A stretch of 39,544 bases of DNA, from NCBI GenBank assembly GCA_030699455.1, contig JAUYMN010000007.1, positions 1 to 39,544 on the forward strand, written 5' to 3'. Positions 7,685 through 15,511 of the stretch are shown here, piece after piece (the stretch's first letter is position 1; each line of letters opens with the position of its first letter). A program made the position numbers and the translations under genes. The notes under the pieces were generated by a model, which saw only the letters and a program-made list of their open reading frames with translations, made no database searches and was not told the DNA's origin. The stretch comes from Nanobdellota archaeon (GTDB lineage Archaea > Nanobdellota > Nanobdellia > SCGC-AAA011-G17 > UBA489).

Positions 7685-7783
7685 GGGCTTTTTCTGAATT
7701 TTATATAATTGCTGTTATGTCTGGGTGAACATAGTGAAAGGGTGCAACCCGTCCCCGAGCACCGCAACGAAGTGAGTGAAGAG
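7685..7783 (+). repeat. Boundary element with inverted arm, right of the YrdC unit
   Basis: Opens with the right arm GGGCTTTTTCTGAA (7685-7698), then TATATAATTGCTGTTATGTC, the clearest copy of the conserved box. It continues with GTGAACATAGTGAAAG, GGGTGCAACCC (a hairpin) and CGCAACGAAGTGAGTGAAGAG, and ends at GAG|TT 7783/7784. The unit 6946-7783 is thus 838 bp with one gene and this 99-bp element. Confidence 0.75.
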
Positions 7784-7843
7784 TTAAAATCACTTTTCAG
7801 GGTGGGAAAATTAATCTGACGCGCGCGTTTTAGAAAAACTTAT

Positions 7844-8074
7844 ATGGCTAAGAAATATCAATTACTCATGGCAGAAACGATAAGTACAAACAAAATCTAT
7901 GAAACCCTTGTTGAACTAAAAAGGGAAGTAGATTTCATAAAGAATCATATGGTTGATGTAGATGTAATCTTAACGTCTGAAGAGAACATGGAATTAGATG
8001 AAAGTTTAAAAGAATTGGAAGAAGGAAAAACTTTCTCTCTTGAGGACATAAAGAAAGATAGAGAAAATGCTTGA
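7844..8074 (+). CDS. RelB-like antitoxin candidate
   Basis: A 76-residue acidic protein. A helical first half (ETLVELKREVDFIKNHM) is followed by the ending DESLKELEEGKTFSLEDIKKDRE, which resembles the C-terminal toxin-binding tail of archaeal RelB/VapB-type antitoxins. An internal ATG at 7868 could be the true start. Its TGA overlaps the ATG of a truncated toxin-like gene (ATGCTTGA), as in antitoxin-toxin pairs. The gene starts 60 bp after a GAG|TT junction, so it may be the content of the next cassette-like unit, whose right end is not recognisable. Confidence 0.65.
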   Translation: MAKKYQLLMAETISTNKIYETLVELKREVDFIKNHMVDVDVILTSEENMELDESLKELEEGKTFSLEDIKKDRENA

Positions 8075-8114
8075 GCTACAATTTTCTTCTCAGGCGAGAA
8101 AATATCTTCTTTAG
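8067..8114 (+). pseudogene. Truncated RelE-like toxin (N-terminus only)
   Basis: The frame reads MLELQFSSQARKYLL and then stops at TAG 8112-8114. This opening is typical of RelE toxins (FSSQARKFL). No continuation of the family is seen in any frame over the next 200 bases, so the toxin body is lost while its antitoxin gene remains. The gap up to 8325 holds no gene. It contains a hairpin CTTCTTTC-TTAG-AAAGAAAG near 8294-8313, of a type that recurs near 25968 and 37370. Confidence 0.55.
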
Positions 8115-8325
8115 GGGTGGTTCTTCATCAAGATTAAGGAAAACATGTAATTCTTCTAAAAATATTAGTTTTATATTAGAAAAAATAAATAGGCGTCCTG
8201 ACATTACAGAGTAAATCAGGACAGTTATTAACATTATACAACTTCTAAACTTTAAAAATCCTTCAGTTGCTCAATTTTCGCCTTTCGTGACGACTTCTTT
8301 CTTAGAAAGAAAGAAGATTTTTATA

Positions 8326-8664
8326 ATGGTATGCATTGGTTTGGTTATGGTTTATGTAGTTTACACAACTAAAAGTTTTGATAGAGAAACTGAAAAATTA
8401 TCAAAAGACGAACAAGAAAGAATACAAAAAATATTTTTGTAACTCAAAGAAAACCCTTATGTTGGCGACCAATTACAATACAGACATTTAAGAGAAAAGA
8501 GAGTAAAAGAAAAACGAGTTTATTATTTAGTGTATGATGACTTGTTAGCTGTTCTTGTTGTCGCAGTTAGTGGAAAGAAAAACCAGCAAGCAACAATAAA
8601 CCACATAATTGATAATTTTTATGAGTATAAAGAATATCTGGAAAAATTGCTAAGAGAAGATTAA
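8326..8664 (+). pseudogene. RelE/ParE-superfamily toxin gene with an in-frame TAA
   Basis: The frame from ATG 8326 (or 8347) reads TTKSFDRETEKLSKDEQERI and IQKIFL, then TAA at 8440-8442, then LKENPYVGDQLQYRHLREKR, VYYLVYDDLLAVLVVAVSGK and a helical C-terminus ending LLRED. Apart from this one stop the protein is complete. The position is normally Gln (CAA), so a single C-to-T change explains the break. Fold and motifs fit an mRNA-interferase-type toxin. It is arranged tail to tail with the 51-residue antitoxin-like gene on the other strand, the two stop codons sharing bases 8662-8663. Confidence 0.75.
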
Positions 8665-8816
8665 GCGACTTTTCTTATTCTGCCTTCTTTTACATCTTCT
8701 AAGCTGTCCTTGAACTGCCTAATCAAATCAAAATCTATTTTTTCTAATTGCCTAAGCTTCGCTATTTGATGCTTCATTCTTTCGTATTCCGTTTTTGGTA
8801 TTTCTATCATTTCCAT
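8661..8816 (-). CDS. Short antitoxin-like protein
   Basis: A 51-residue protein, MEMIEIPKTEYERMKHQIAK then LEKIDFDLIRQFKDSLEDVK and ending GRIRKVA. This is the usual form of small archaeal/bacterial RelB-like antitoxins, in which the SLEDVKEGRI(R)KVA tail is conserved. Its ATG overlaps the stop of the upstream 83-residue frame (ATGGAAATGA), suggesting coupled translation. In most genomes such a gene lies just upstream of a toxin like the one at 8326-8664; here it is convergent with that toxin and overlaps its end by four bases. Confidence 0.68.
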   Translation of the reverse strand: MEMIEIPKTEYERMKHQIAKLRQLEKIDFDLIRQFKDSLEDVKEGRIRKVA

Positions 8817-9058
8817 GCGTACTTAACAATCTCTGAGTTTTTAAGTTTTTTGCTGGTGCGGACGTTTTGTTTTGCCCAATTTTTAAACAACCCCCTTACA
8901 TATTTTGGAACTGGTTCAACAATATACTTTCCTGCATTCTGAGAAACGTCTATGGCTGGTATAGTTTTCTTCTCTATCTCTTCTAAGAAATCAAAAAGCT
9001 GTTCGGAATTAAATACAATATAAGAAAAAAAATAAATGATTATCGGATTGAAAAACAA
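8807..9058 (-). CDS. Hypothetical protein, possibly N-terminally altered
   Basis: An 83-residue frame. The first 17 residues are hydrophobic and look unlike the rest; from SEQLFDFLEEIEKKTIPAID to the end (VEPVPKYVRGLFKNWAKQNV...VKYAWK) it looks like a real, conserved soluble domain. The family is not recognised. The end overlaps the start of the antitoxin-like gene, so the two were probably co-expressed. The hydrophobic start may be an accidental extension into upstream DNA after a rearrangement, with the original start lost. Confidence 0.45.
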   Translation of the reverse strand: MFFNPIIIYFFSYIVFNSEQLFDFLEEIEKKTIPAIDVSQNAGKYIVEPVPKYVRGLFKNWAKQNVRTSKKLKNSEIVKYAWK

Positions 9059-9072
9059 ACCCAGAGTACTTG

Positions 9073-9204
9073 TTATTTCTGATAAGGCTCTTTATAAATC
9101 CAAACATAATCCTCTTTTTTCATCAGCTTATTTTCATCCTCCGCAAGTTGTTTGACAACGGTCTGGAAATCTACAATCTCTTTTTTAGATAAGTCACCGA
9201 AGGC
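9073..9204 (-). pseudogene. C-terminal remnant of an unidentified gene
   Basis: An open stretch of 43 codons after a stop reads AFGDLSKKEIVDFQTVVKQL, AEDENKLMKKEDYVWIYKEP, YQK and stop. It is protein-like in composition but has no start codon. I do not recognise the family. It is probably the tail of a gene whose front was lost. Confidence 0.3.
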
Positions 9205-9323
9205 TTATGATTAAACTTTAGTGCGAGGCTCAGCAGAAACCCTTACCTGACTCCAGTCAGGAGATTGAATGCGGAGTGAGCCGAGTCAAAAAGGTTTATT
9301 AATTAACAATCCTTTAGAAATAC
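9205..9323. other. Intergenic stretch with hairpin and promoter
   Basis: No gene is seen. It holds the perfect hairpin CCTGACT-CC-AGTCAGG (9246-9261) and, near 9218-9232, AAACTTTAGTGCGAGG, which resembles part of the boundary elements (AAATTTAGTGCAACG). A TATA-like TTTATTAATTA lies about 25-30 nt before the next ATG. Confidence 0.4.
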
Positions 9324-11177
9324 ATGATTTTTGATACTGACTATTGGAATTCCTTAAATAAAAGGGAAAAAGAGACAGTGACACTAAACCCAAAACAGCT
9401 TGGATATTCTTTGGGGGGAGACCCACTAAAAAATCTAAAAACAGGAATCTTTATGGGTACAAATGACATGGAGTTAACTTTCTTCAACTCCCCCGGAAAA
9501 GGTCAGCAAAAAAATACACCTGAATCATGGGGCAAAACTGAACGCCAGGAAATGAAAGAATTGGCAAGAGTCAACGAAGTAAATGTAACAACACATGCAA
9601 CTCCAAATATGGGGGGTGGAGGTGCATCATTTTCAGGATTTACAGGCAGGGATTTTTCAGATGAAGCACGCCAGAAAGCAGTTGATGAAATGGCAAGGGC
9701 TGCAGAATTCGCAGCAGATGTCGGAGGTGGCGGTCCGGTAGTTTTTCACATGGATGGTTTTCCACGCCCAGTGTTTTCTGCAGGATTTGTAGAAGGAGAA
9801 AAAAAAGAACACTTTAGGCAGTTTGAAGAAGAAAAAAAGAAAGCACCATTGTATTTTGTTGATTCACGTACTGGAAAAGTGCAGGCGGTGAGCCGTGAAC
9901 AGGAAGTTTTTATGCCACCGGAAAAAGATCCAAAGACAGGGGATTATAAGCTTAGCGAAGATGGATATCCTCTTGTCCGTCCGATGAATTTTGATGAGGT
10001 GGCAGATGAATATGAAAAATTGACTGAAGAAAAGAAAAAAGAAGTCAATTACAGTCCATTCAACTATTTTTACAAGCAATTAAAATTGGGGCAGACAGAG
10101 GAAATGGAGGCAAGAAGGGAAGAATACATGGAAAACGTAAACAGATTCAAGAATGCAAAAAAGAAATTTGAAGTTTTACTGAAGGAGTATGGGGGTGCCA
10201 AGAATGCAGAAAATCCCGATAGAGCTAAAAAAATATTTGTAAATATGCTGATAAACAGCCAAGCTGGAGGAGAAGCCGATGGCAATGAAGAAGCAAAGAA
10301 GATAAGGGAGAATCCAGAGGAATTTTTAAAAAACAAGCTAAAGCACTATGACAATGAAAAGACAATATTTGAAACAGGTGTTCTTGGCTATACACGTCAG
10401 ATAGAAAATGAGAGAGAAGAGATTAAAGCATATCAGGATATTACTTCATATGGTGTTGATAAAGAAGCAGATACTATTGCAGAATCAGCAATGCGCACAC
10501 TAAAAATAGAAGAAAAAAAGAAACTTGACAAGCCACTTTGGGTTGCACCGGAAAATTGGGCTGTTGAAATGTATGGCTCGCATCCAAGAGAATACAGGAA
10601 TATAATAACAAAGTCAAGGGAAAAGATGGCAGAAAAACTTCAAAAGACCAAAGGTTATTCAAAAAATGAAGCAAACAAGGTGGCGGAAGACCACATCCGC
10701 GGAACATTTGATATTGGCCACTTGAATATGTGGAAGAAATATTTTAAGGCAGAAGGCGGAAAAGATGAGGATAAAGAATTTGCAAAATGGGTCGAAAAAA
10801 ATGTTAGAGGATTAATAAAAGATAAAATAATTGGCCATGTCCATCTATCCGACAATTTTGGATACCATGATGAGCACATAGAATTAGGGGAAGGCAACGC
10901 TCCATTGCAGGAATTTTTCAAGATGATGAAGGAAGAAGGTTATGAAGGAAAATCAATAGCAGAGCCAGGCGGCCAAAGAGAAGGGCAGCTTCACAGGGTC
11001 TGGACATCAGCATTGGAATTAGGCGGTTCGCCAGTATACAGGATTGATTCAACATCACAGTCATGGACGGATATAGGCGGATCATATTTTGGAAGAACTC
11101 AGTCACCAACATTCATGGTAGGGGATTATGCACCATCTAAAGACTGGACATTATGGTCGGAAACACCGTTTGAATGA
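9324..11177 (+). CDS. AP-endonuclease/xylose-isomerase-like TIM-barrel protein with large insertion
   Basis: A 617-residue protein of the xylose-isomerase-like TIM-barrel (AP_endonuc_2) superfamily. Barrel strands with candidate metal ligands are THATPNMGG near 91-99, VVFHMDGFPRP near 139-149, VAPENWAVEMYG near 411-422, GTFDIGHLNMW near 460-470, GHVHLSDNFGYHDEH near 509-523, and SIAEPGG near 546-552. Barrels of this family are usually about 280 residues; here a lysine/glutamate-rich helical insertion runs from about 155 to 400, and the C-terminus is extended. Exact chemistry (DNA repair or sugar isomerisation) cannot be decided from sequence. Similar long versions occur in DPANN genomes as far as I recall. 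It is a single gene, followed without a gap by a convergent membrane-protein gene. Confidence 0.82.
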   Translation: MIFDTDYWNSLNKREKETVTLNPKQLGYSLGGDPLKNLKTGIFMGTNDMELTFFNSPGKGQQKNTPESWGKTERQEMKELARVNEVNVTTHATPNMGGGGASFSGFTGRDFSDEARQKAVDEMARAAEFAADVGGGGPVVFHMDGFPRPVFSAGFVEGEKKEHFRQFEEEKKKAPLYFVDSRTGKVQAVSREQEVFMPPEKDPKTGDYKLSEDGYPLVRPMNFDEVADEYEKLTEEKKKEVNYSPFNYFYKQLKLGQTEEMEARREEYMENVNRFKNAKKKFEVLLKEYGGAKNAENPDRAKKIFVNMLINSQAGGEADGNEEAKKIRENPEEFLKNKLKHYDNEKTIFETGVLGYTRQIENEREEIKAYQDITSYGVDKEADTIAESAMRTLKIEEKKKLDKPLWVAPENWAVEMYGSHPREYRNIITKSREKMAEKLQKTKGYSKNEANKVAEDHIRGTFDIGHLNMWKKYFKAEGGKDEDKEFAKWVEKNVRGLIKDKIIGHVHLSDNFGYHDEHIELGEGNAPLQEFFKMMKEEGYEGKSIAEPGGQREGQLHRVWTSALELGGSPVYRIDSTSQSWTDIGGSYFGRTQSPTFMVGDYAPSKDWTLWSETPFE

Positions 11178-11966
11178 CTAATTAAATCCAAGCCACCCTC
11201 TTATTCTTTTTGCAAATGATTTCAGCCCGCCTTCCATATTCATAAATGCAATAACTATTTTCTTTTCTGCCCTGTTTTTTCCAATCCTCACATCACGTGC
11301 AACACCTTTGATAATTTCAACTCTCTTTTCTTTCTTTTTTTCAAGGAATTCTTCTGCTGATTCAGACGGAGGTATTAACCATTTAAAGATATAAAAGAAT
11401 ACGACAACTGTCAGCAGAATAAACACTGAAGCAACAAGTGTATCTCTGTTAAATGGAATATCTGTATAAACTAAAACAATTGAAACAAATGACAAAAACA
11501 CAATAAAGATATTATTGCTTAATAAAAATGACATTCTTTCATCAATTGAATGGAAGAAATCAATAAACATAAGACTTAATGCAGTCAGTCCCAATATCAA
11601 AACAAATAAAGTCTTGTAATATGCAGCAGTTCCAAATCCGTCAAGGGCACTCAATCCATAATTTTCATAAACATAGCTTGCTAGGTGTGCCGTTACAAAC
11701 AGCAGAACAATACAGTTTGCATATGCAGTATTCCACCCAAGTTCCTCATCTTTATTTCTGCCAAAATAAGTTTGAATAAGGAATAAAGTCACAACAAGGG
11801 GAACAAGTATTTCAATGGTATTTTTTTTCTGTATTGTAGCCACAAACATCTCGATTGAACGCGGAACAATAACATTAGAGAAATACTCAACAAAGCCAGC
11901 TATTAACTCCTGATACCCTATGTTACTCACCTCTGGAAATGATAGGCATATTTTGTTTATAAGCAT
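11178..11966 (-). CDS. Multi-pass membrane protein of unknown function
   Basis: A 262-residue protein with about five hydrophobic segments (for example EILVPLVVTLFLIQ, ANCIVLLFVTAHLASYVY, LFVLILGLTALSLMFI, FIVFLSFVSIVLVY, VASVFILLTVVVFFYIFKWL). It ends in a basic, soluble tail of about 60 residues rich in Lys/Arg/Glu (SAEEFLEKKKEKRVEIIKGV...FAKRIRGWLGFN). No family is recognised. ATG 11966 is chosen because the TATA-like ATTTAAAT lies about 25 nt upstream; a longer frame from TTG 11999 would place the start inside that TATA box. It is divergent from a membrane-anchored winged-helix gene and shares its promoter region. Confidence 0.68.
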   Translation of the reverse strand: MLINKICLSFPEVSNIGYQELIAGFVEYFSNVIVPRSIEMFVATIQKKNTIEILVPLVVTLFLIQTYFGRNKDEELGWNTAYANCIVLLFVTAHLASYVYENYGLSALDGFGTAAYYKTLFVLILGLTALSLMFIDFFHSIDERMSFLLSNNIFIVFLSFVSIVLVYTDIPFNRDTLVASVFILLTVVVFFYIFKWLIPPSESAEEFLEKKKEKRVEIIKGVARDVRIGKNRAEKKIVIAFMNMEGGLKSFAKRIRGWLGFN

Positions 11967-11986
11967 TATTATTGTTTTAAGACAAC

Positions 11987-11994
11987 ATTTAAAT
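11987..11994. promoter_or_regulatory. Shared palindromic TATA box for divergent genes
   Basis: ATTTAAAT lies 25-32 nt before the ATG at 12019 and about 21-28 nt before the ATG at 11966. Being a palindrome, it can serve both directions, with each transcript starting at or beside its start codon. Confidence 0.55.
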
Positions 11995-12018
11995 ACCAAA
12001 AACCACCAGAATCATATA

Positions 12019-12522
12019 ATGAATCAAAAAAAAATAGGGGTAGTAATTCTTGCCTTGTCCATTATAGTGGGCGCATTATTGATAAATTTAATATCAGAAA
12101 CTAAATCAACGGGAAACGAAGCAGGATGCTTTCAAAATAAGGAGTGTGTTGCTACTACTGCAGTTCTTAACTCATCAAATCTTGGCATAGGGATTATATT
12201 TGCGTTATTCTCTCTGGCGATATATCTGATTATATTTAGTAGAGGCGATGAATTCTGGTTAAAAAAGCTTGAACAGCAAAAACAAAACATTTCAGAAGAA
12301 GAAAAATGGAAAATAATAGAGATGATGCTCGATAAAAATGAGTTTATGGTAATCAAAGCAATAAAAGAGCAGGATGGCATAACTCAATTCACACTCAGAT
12401 TAAGAACAGATCTTTCAAAATCCAAGCTTAGCGACATACTCACAAAATTTGAAAAAAGGGGATTAATAGAAAGACAGCCCAAGGGAAAAAGTCTTGCAGT
12501 ATTCTTAAAAAAGGCAATTTGA
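12019..12522 (+). CDS. Membrane-anchored winged-helix regulator
   Basis: A 167-residue protein with two N-terminal membrane segments (IGVVILALSIIVGALLINLI at about 6-25, GIGIIFALFSLAIYLIIF at about 53-70) and a cytoplasmic C-terminal winged helix (NEFMVIKAIKEQDGITQF, then KSKLSDILTKFEKRGLIE near 105-155). This fits archaeal MarR-like/DUF7343-type regulators tethered to the membrane. The short loop between the helices has two Cys (CFQNKEC) that could form a disulfide outside and sense redox state; that is inference. ATG 12019 is chosen for its distance to the TATA box. A DsbA-like gene follows. Confidence 0.75.
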   Translation: MNQKKIGVVILALSIIVGALLINLISETKSTGNEAGCFQNKECVATTAVLNSSNLGIGIIFALFSLAIYLIIFSRGDEFWLKKLEQQKQNISEEEKWKIIEMMLDKNEFMVIKAIKEQDGITQFTLRLRTDLSKSKLSDILTKFEKRGLIERQPKGKSLAVFLKKAI

Positions 12523-12660
12523 CCTTTAAGAACGGAAAAAAAAGTAATTCAGCCTTTTTTGGCAAAAACAAAGGAAATTACTCAAACAGTCTGACACATA
12601 CACATTAATAAATCAAAAACATAAAAAATACATTTATATCTATAATAGGAGAAGATAGAA

Positions 12661-13374
12661 ATGAAAAACGACAAAGGAAAAACAATAAAACTTGAGTTTA
12701 ATCAGCTCAGCCTGTGGAGAGCAGGAACAATAATCTTTGCTATTCTTTTCATATTATCCTTCTTTAACGGGAGTAATGCAGACGATGGTTCTGAGACTAT
12801 AGATCTACCGACCCAGGCTGCTGCTCCGAAAGCACAAAATCCAGTAGATATCAAGATTGGTGATGCTTACTTTGAAGGAAAAAAGAATGCTAAAGTCGAG
12901 ATTATTGAATTCTCAGATTTCCAGTGTCCATTCTGTGCAAGATTTTATACAGAAACATTGGGGCAAATAAGAGAAAAATATATTGACACAGGCAAGGCTT
13001 TATTAGTATACAAGCATTTGCCATTGCCATTCCATCCAGAGGCACAAAAAGCTGCAGAAGCGGCAGAGTGCGCGGGAAACCTTGGCGGTAATGAAGCTTT
13101 CTTTGCAATGCATGATAAAATCTTTGATAATCAGGCTGTTGATATTGGAGTAGGTGCACTAAAAAGATTTGCTGGAGAAATTGGATTGGATCAGTCTAAA
13201 TTTGATTCATGCCTTGATAATGGGGATACAGTTGACAAAATCAACGCACATCTAGCAGAAGCCAATAAGTATGGTGCGTCAGGAACACCAACATTTTTCA
13301 TAAATGGTGTTAAGGTTGTTGGAGCACAGCCCTATGCAGTCTTTGAGGCAGCGATAGAATCAGCTTTGAAATAA
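12661..13374 (+). CDS. Membrane-anchored DsbA-like thiol:disulfide oxidoreductase
   Basis: A 237-residue protein of the DsbA/Thioredoxin_4 family. One membrane segment near residues 21-36 anchors it, followed by a flexible linker rich in Ala/Pro/Asp. The active site is FSDFQCPFCARFY with C89 and C92; HLPLPFHPEAQKAAEAAECA and the GTPTFFING stretch holding the cis-proline are also typical. It should oxidise or shuffle disulfides in exported proteins. The start has a purine-rich GGAGAAGATAGAA just upstream. A hairpin followed by a T-run lies directly after the stop, and the next gene encodes a membrane protein with two cysteine pairs that could be its partner. Confidence 0.92.
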   Translation: MKNDKGKTIKLEFNQLSLWRAGTIIFAILFILSFFNGSNADDGSETIDLPTQAAAPKAQNPVDIKIGDAYFEGKKNAKVEIIEFSDFQCPFCARFYTETLGQIREKYIDTGKALLVYKHLPLPFHPEAQKAAEAAECAGNLGGNEAFFAMHDKIFDNQAVDIGVGALKRFAGEIGLDQSKFDSCLDNGDTVDKINAHLAEANKYGASGTPTFFINGVKVVGAQPYAVFEAAIESALK

Positions 13375-13394
13375 TGAAGCTTTGAAATAATAAG

Positions 13395-13423
13395 GCAGGG
13401 GATTTTTCCCTGCACTTTTTTTT
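13395..13423 (+). terminator. Hairpin with T-run after the DsbA-like gene
   Basis: GCAGGG (13395-13400) and CCCTGC (13408-13413) form a six-pair stem with a seven-base loop, followed by AC and eight T residues. The next ATG starts only four bases later, so its transcript must begin inside or right after this structure, or read through it. The stem is preceded by a short tandem duplication of GCTTTGAAATAAT. Confidence 0.6.
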
Positions 13424-13426
13424 AAA

Positions 13427-13951
13427 ATGAAATCAACAATAAAGATTTTTTTAAGATTTAGATATATTTTGTTGCTAATTACAACATCATTCTTGTTTTT
13501 TTCGCTAAGCATATTGCCAAAAAATTTTGATGCAATATTTTCACTTTCAAAAAGATTAAGCTTTGCAGAATACATGAAATTCATTATAGCATTGTATAAG
13601 GGAAGTTTAACAGATGCATACTTGCATTCCACAGTCATACTCATAATAATAAGCGTGCTGATAGGAATTGTAGTCTCATTAATAACTTTTAAGGTAATAG
13701 CAAATAGCAGGTTAATGGGGAACATAAGCAAATCAGGAGCCGCAGGAACATTTGTAGGAATGCTTGTTCCTGTATGTGCCCCATGCGGAATAGGCTTATT
13801 ATCACTGATTGGAATCGGAGGCGTGATAGCATACCTGCCATATCAGGGAACAGAACTGGGAATTCTTGCAATATTATTGTTGTTGTACTCGATTTACTCA
13901 TTAAGCAAGAGCATAAATGGATGTGCTTCCTGCAGGATAGAATTAAAATAA
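13427..13951 (+). CDS. Four-helix membrane protein with two CxxC pairs
   Basis: A 174-residue protein with about four hydrophobic segments (near 12-30, 68-90, 105-135 and 143-160). The third contains VPVCAPCGIGLLSLIGIGG with C117 and C120 inside or next to the membrane, and the C-terminus has a second pair, C166 and C169 (GCASCR). It follows a DsbA-like gene. By analogy with DsbB/VKOR-type recyclers, a role in passing electrons between DsbA and the membrane is attractive, but the sequence is not DsbB or VKOR as I know them. The start ATG follows a T-run directly. Confidence 0.7.
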   Translation: MKSTIKIFLRFRYILLLITTSFLFFSLSILPKNFDAIFSLSKRLSFAEYMKFIIALYKGSLTDAYLHSTVILIIISVLIGIVVSLITFKVIANSRLMGNISKSGAAGTFVGMLVPVCAPCGIGLLSLIGIGGVIAYLPYQGTELGILAILLLLYSIYSLSKSINGCASCRIELK

Positions 13952-14007
13952 AAAATCTACAACAAAAACTTTATATAAACCATCATTATCATTTCATACG
14001 ATAAAAC

Positions 14008-15474
14008 GTGAAGATTAATCTAAAAAGGGGTTCTAGCGAGATAAGTAAAGGAGAAATGTTTATACTCCTGACAGAGGAAGAAACAAAAAAAATAAGAAGT
14101 TCTCCGAAACACCCACATCAAAAAGAATTTGCTTCAAGAATAACAAACGGACAGTTTTCAGGCGAAGAAGAGCAAAGAGCAACACTCCACCTTAGAGACT
14201 TAAGACTACACACATTTGGGCTTGGAAAAGAAAAGGAATTATCAAAAGAAACATTAAGAAAAACAGCATCCCTCATAGCGGACTATTGCTTGTGCCTGAG
14301 AATCCCAGACATAAACATACTTCTTAATATTCCAAAAATATCGCCGAAAGATTCAGCAGAGGCTATTCTTGATGGAATTTTACTTGGGTCATACAGATTT
14401 GATAAGTACAAAGAGAAGGATGAAAAGATAGTAAAATTAAAGTCAGTTACTTTTCACACAACTTCAAAAGAAAAAAACATAGAAGAATCATTAAGAAACT
14501 CAGAGATAACATGCAATGCAGCAAATTATGTAAGGGATCTACAGACCGAAAATGCAGATGTTGCGACACCATTATATCTGGAAAAACATGCGAGGGAAAT
14601 TGCAAAAAAATACAGATTGAAGATAAAAGTTTTGGACGAAAAGGAACTAAAAAAAATAGGGGCAGGACTTATTCTTGCAGTGGCAAAGGGAAGCAGATAT
14701 CCCCCAAGAATGATAATACTCGAATATAATGGGAATCCAAAATCAAAAGATAAAACAGCAATTGTCGGCAAGGGAATAACTTTTGACTCCGGTGGCTTGA
14801 ATATAAAGCCAACAGGGCACATGGAAACAATGAAGGAAGACATGTCTGGATCGGCAGTGTGTTTGGGAACAATAAAAGCAGCAGCAGAATTAAAATTAAA
14901 ATCAAATTTGATTGCAGTATTATCATCAGCTGAAAATGCAATAGGCTCTGCTTCTTACAAGCCAGGGGATGTAGTAACATCCTTATCTGGAAAAACTGTC
15001 GAGATAGGAAACACAGATGCAGAAGGAAGATTGGTATTGGCAGATGCATTAACATATATTGAAAAAAATCTAAAGCCAGCGAGAATAATTGATATTGCAA
15101 CATTGACCGGTGCCGTAATCATAGCACTTGGTGATTACACGGCAGGCATGTGTGGCACAGATAAGGAAACAATGAAAAAATTATTCAGATCTGGAGAATC
15201 AACTTATGAAAGAGTTTGGGAGCTTCCGCTTCACAAGGAATATATTTCCGAAGTGAAAAGTGACATAGCAGATATGAACAACATTAATTATTCAAGAAAA
15301 GCCGGTGCAATAATGGGTGCTGCATTCCTCTCAAAATTTGTAGAGAATACACCATGGGTGCACATAGATATTGCAGGAACATCATGGCTTGACAATGGCC
15401 CAAGGTATTATTATCAAAAAGGTGCCACAGGCTATGGAGTAAGGCTATTAATTGATTTTCTTAAAAACAATTAG
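14008..15474 (+). CDS. pepA: Leucyl aminopeptidase (M17 family)
   Basis: A 488-residue cytosolic M17 metallo-aminopeptidase that removes N-terminal residues from peptides. The catalytic C-terminal domain is complete: VGKGITFDSGG with K255 and D260, K267 in NIKPTG, D278 in KEDMSGSA, and the signature NTDAEGRL with D337, E339 and R341. These are the two-metal ligands and catalytic residues of the family. The N-terminal domain (1-170) is divergent, as is usual. Translation appears to start at GTG 14008; a TATA box (TTTATATAA, about 13971-13979) lies about 30 nt upstream. A nucleotidyltransferase gene follows 37 bp later on the same strand. Confidence 0.95.
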   Translation: MKINLKRGSSEISKGEMFILLTEEETKKIRSSPKHPHQKEFASRITNGQFSGEEEQRATLHLRDLRLHTFGLGKEKELSKETLRKTASLIADYCLCLRIPDINILLNIPKISPKDSAEAILDGILLGSYRFDKYKEKDEKIVKLKSVTFHTTSKEKNIEESLRNSEITCNAANYVRDLQTENADVATPLYLEKHAREIAKKYRLKIKVLDEKELKKIGAGLILAVAKGSRYPPRMIILEYNGNPKSKDKTAIVGKGITFDSGGLNIKPTGHMETMKEDMSGSAVCLGTIKAAAELKLKSNLIAVLSSAENAIGSASYKPGDVVTSLSGKTVEIGNTDAEGRLVLADALTYIEKNLKPARIIDIATLTGAVIIALGDYTAGMCGTDKETMKKLFRSGESTYERVWELPLHKEYISEVKSDIADMNNINYSRKAGAIMGAAFLSKFVENTPWVHIDIAGTSWLDNGPRYYYQKGATGYGVRLLIDFLKNN

Positions 15475-15511
15475 TTTATAAATATCCTATAGTATCACAT
15501 CTAAAAAGAGA

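Noticed and set aside
11967-11999. Longer start (TTG) of the membrane protein gene
   Set aside because: It would place the start codon next to the TATA box that serves the gene itself; ATG 11966 fits the promoter distance.
13374-13395. Tandem GCTTTGAAATAAT copies as a functional repeat
   Set aside because: Only two copies at the end of a gene; most simply a slip duplication.
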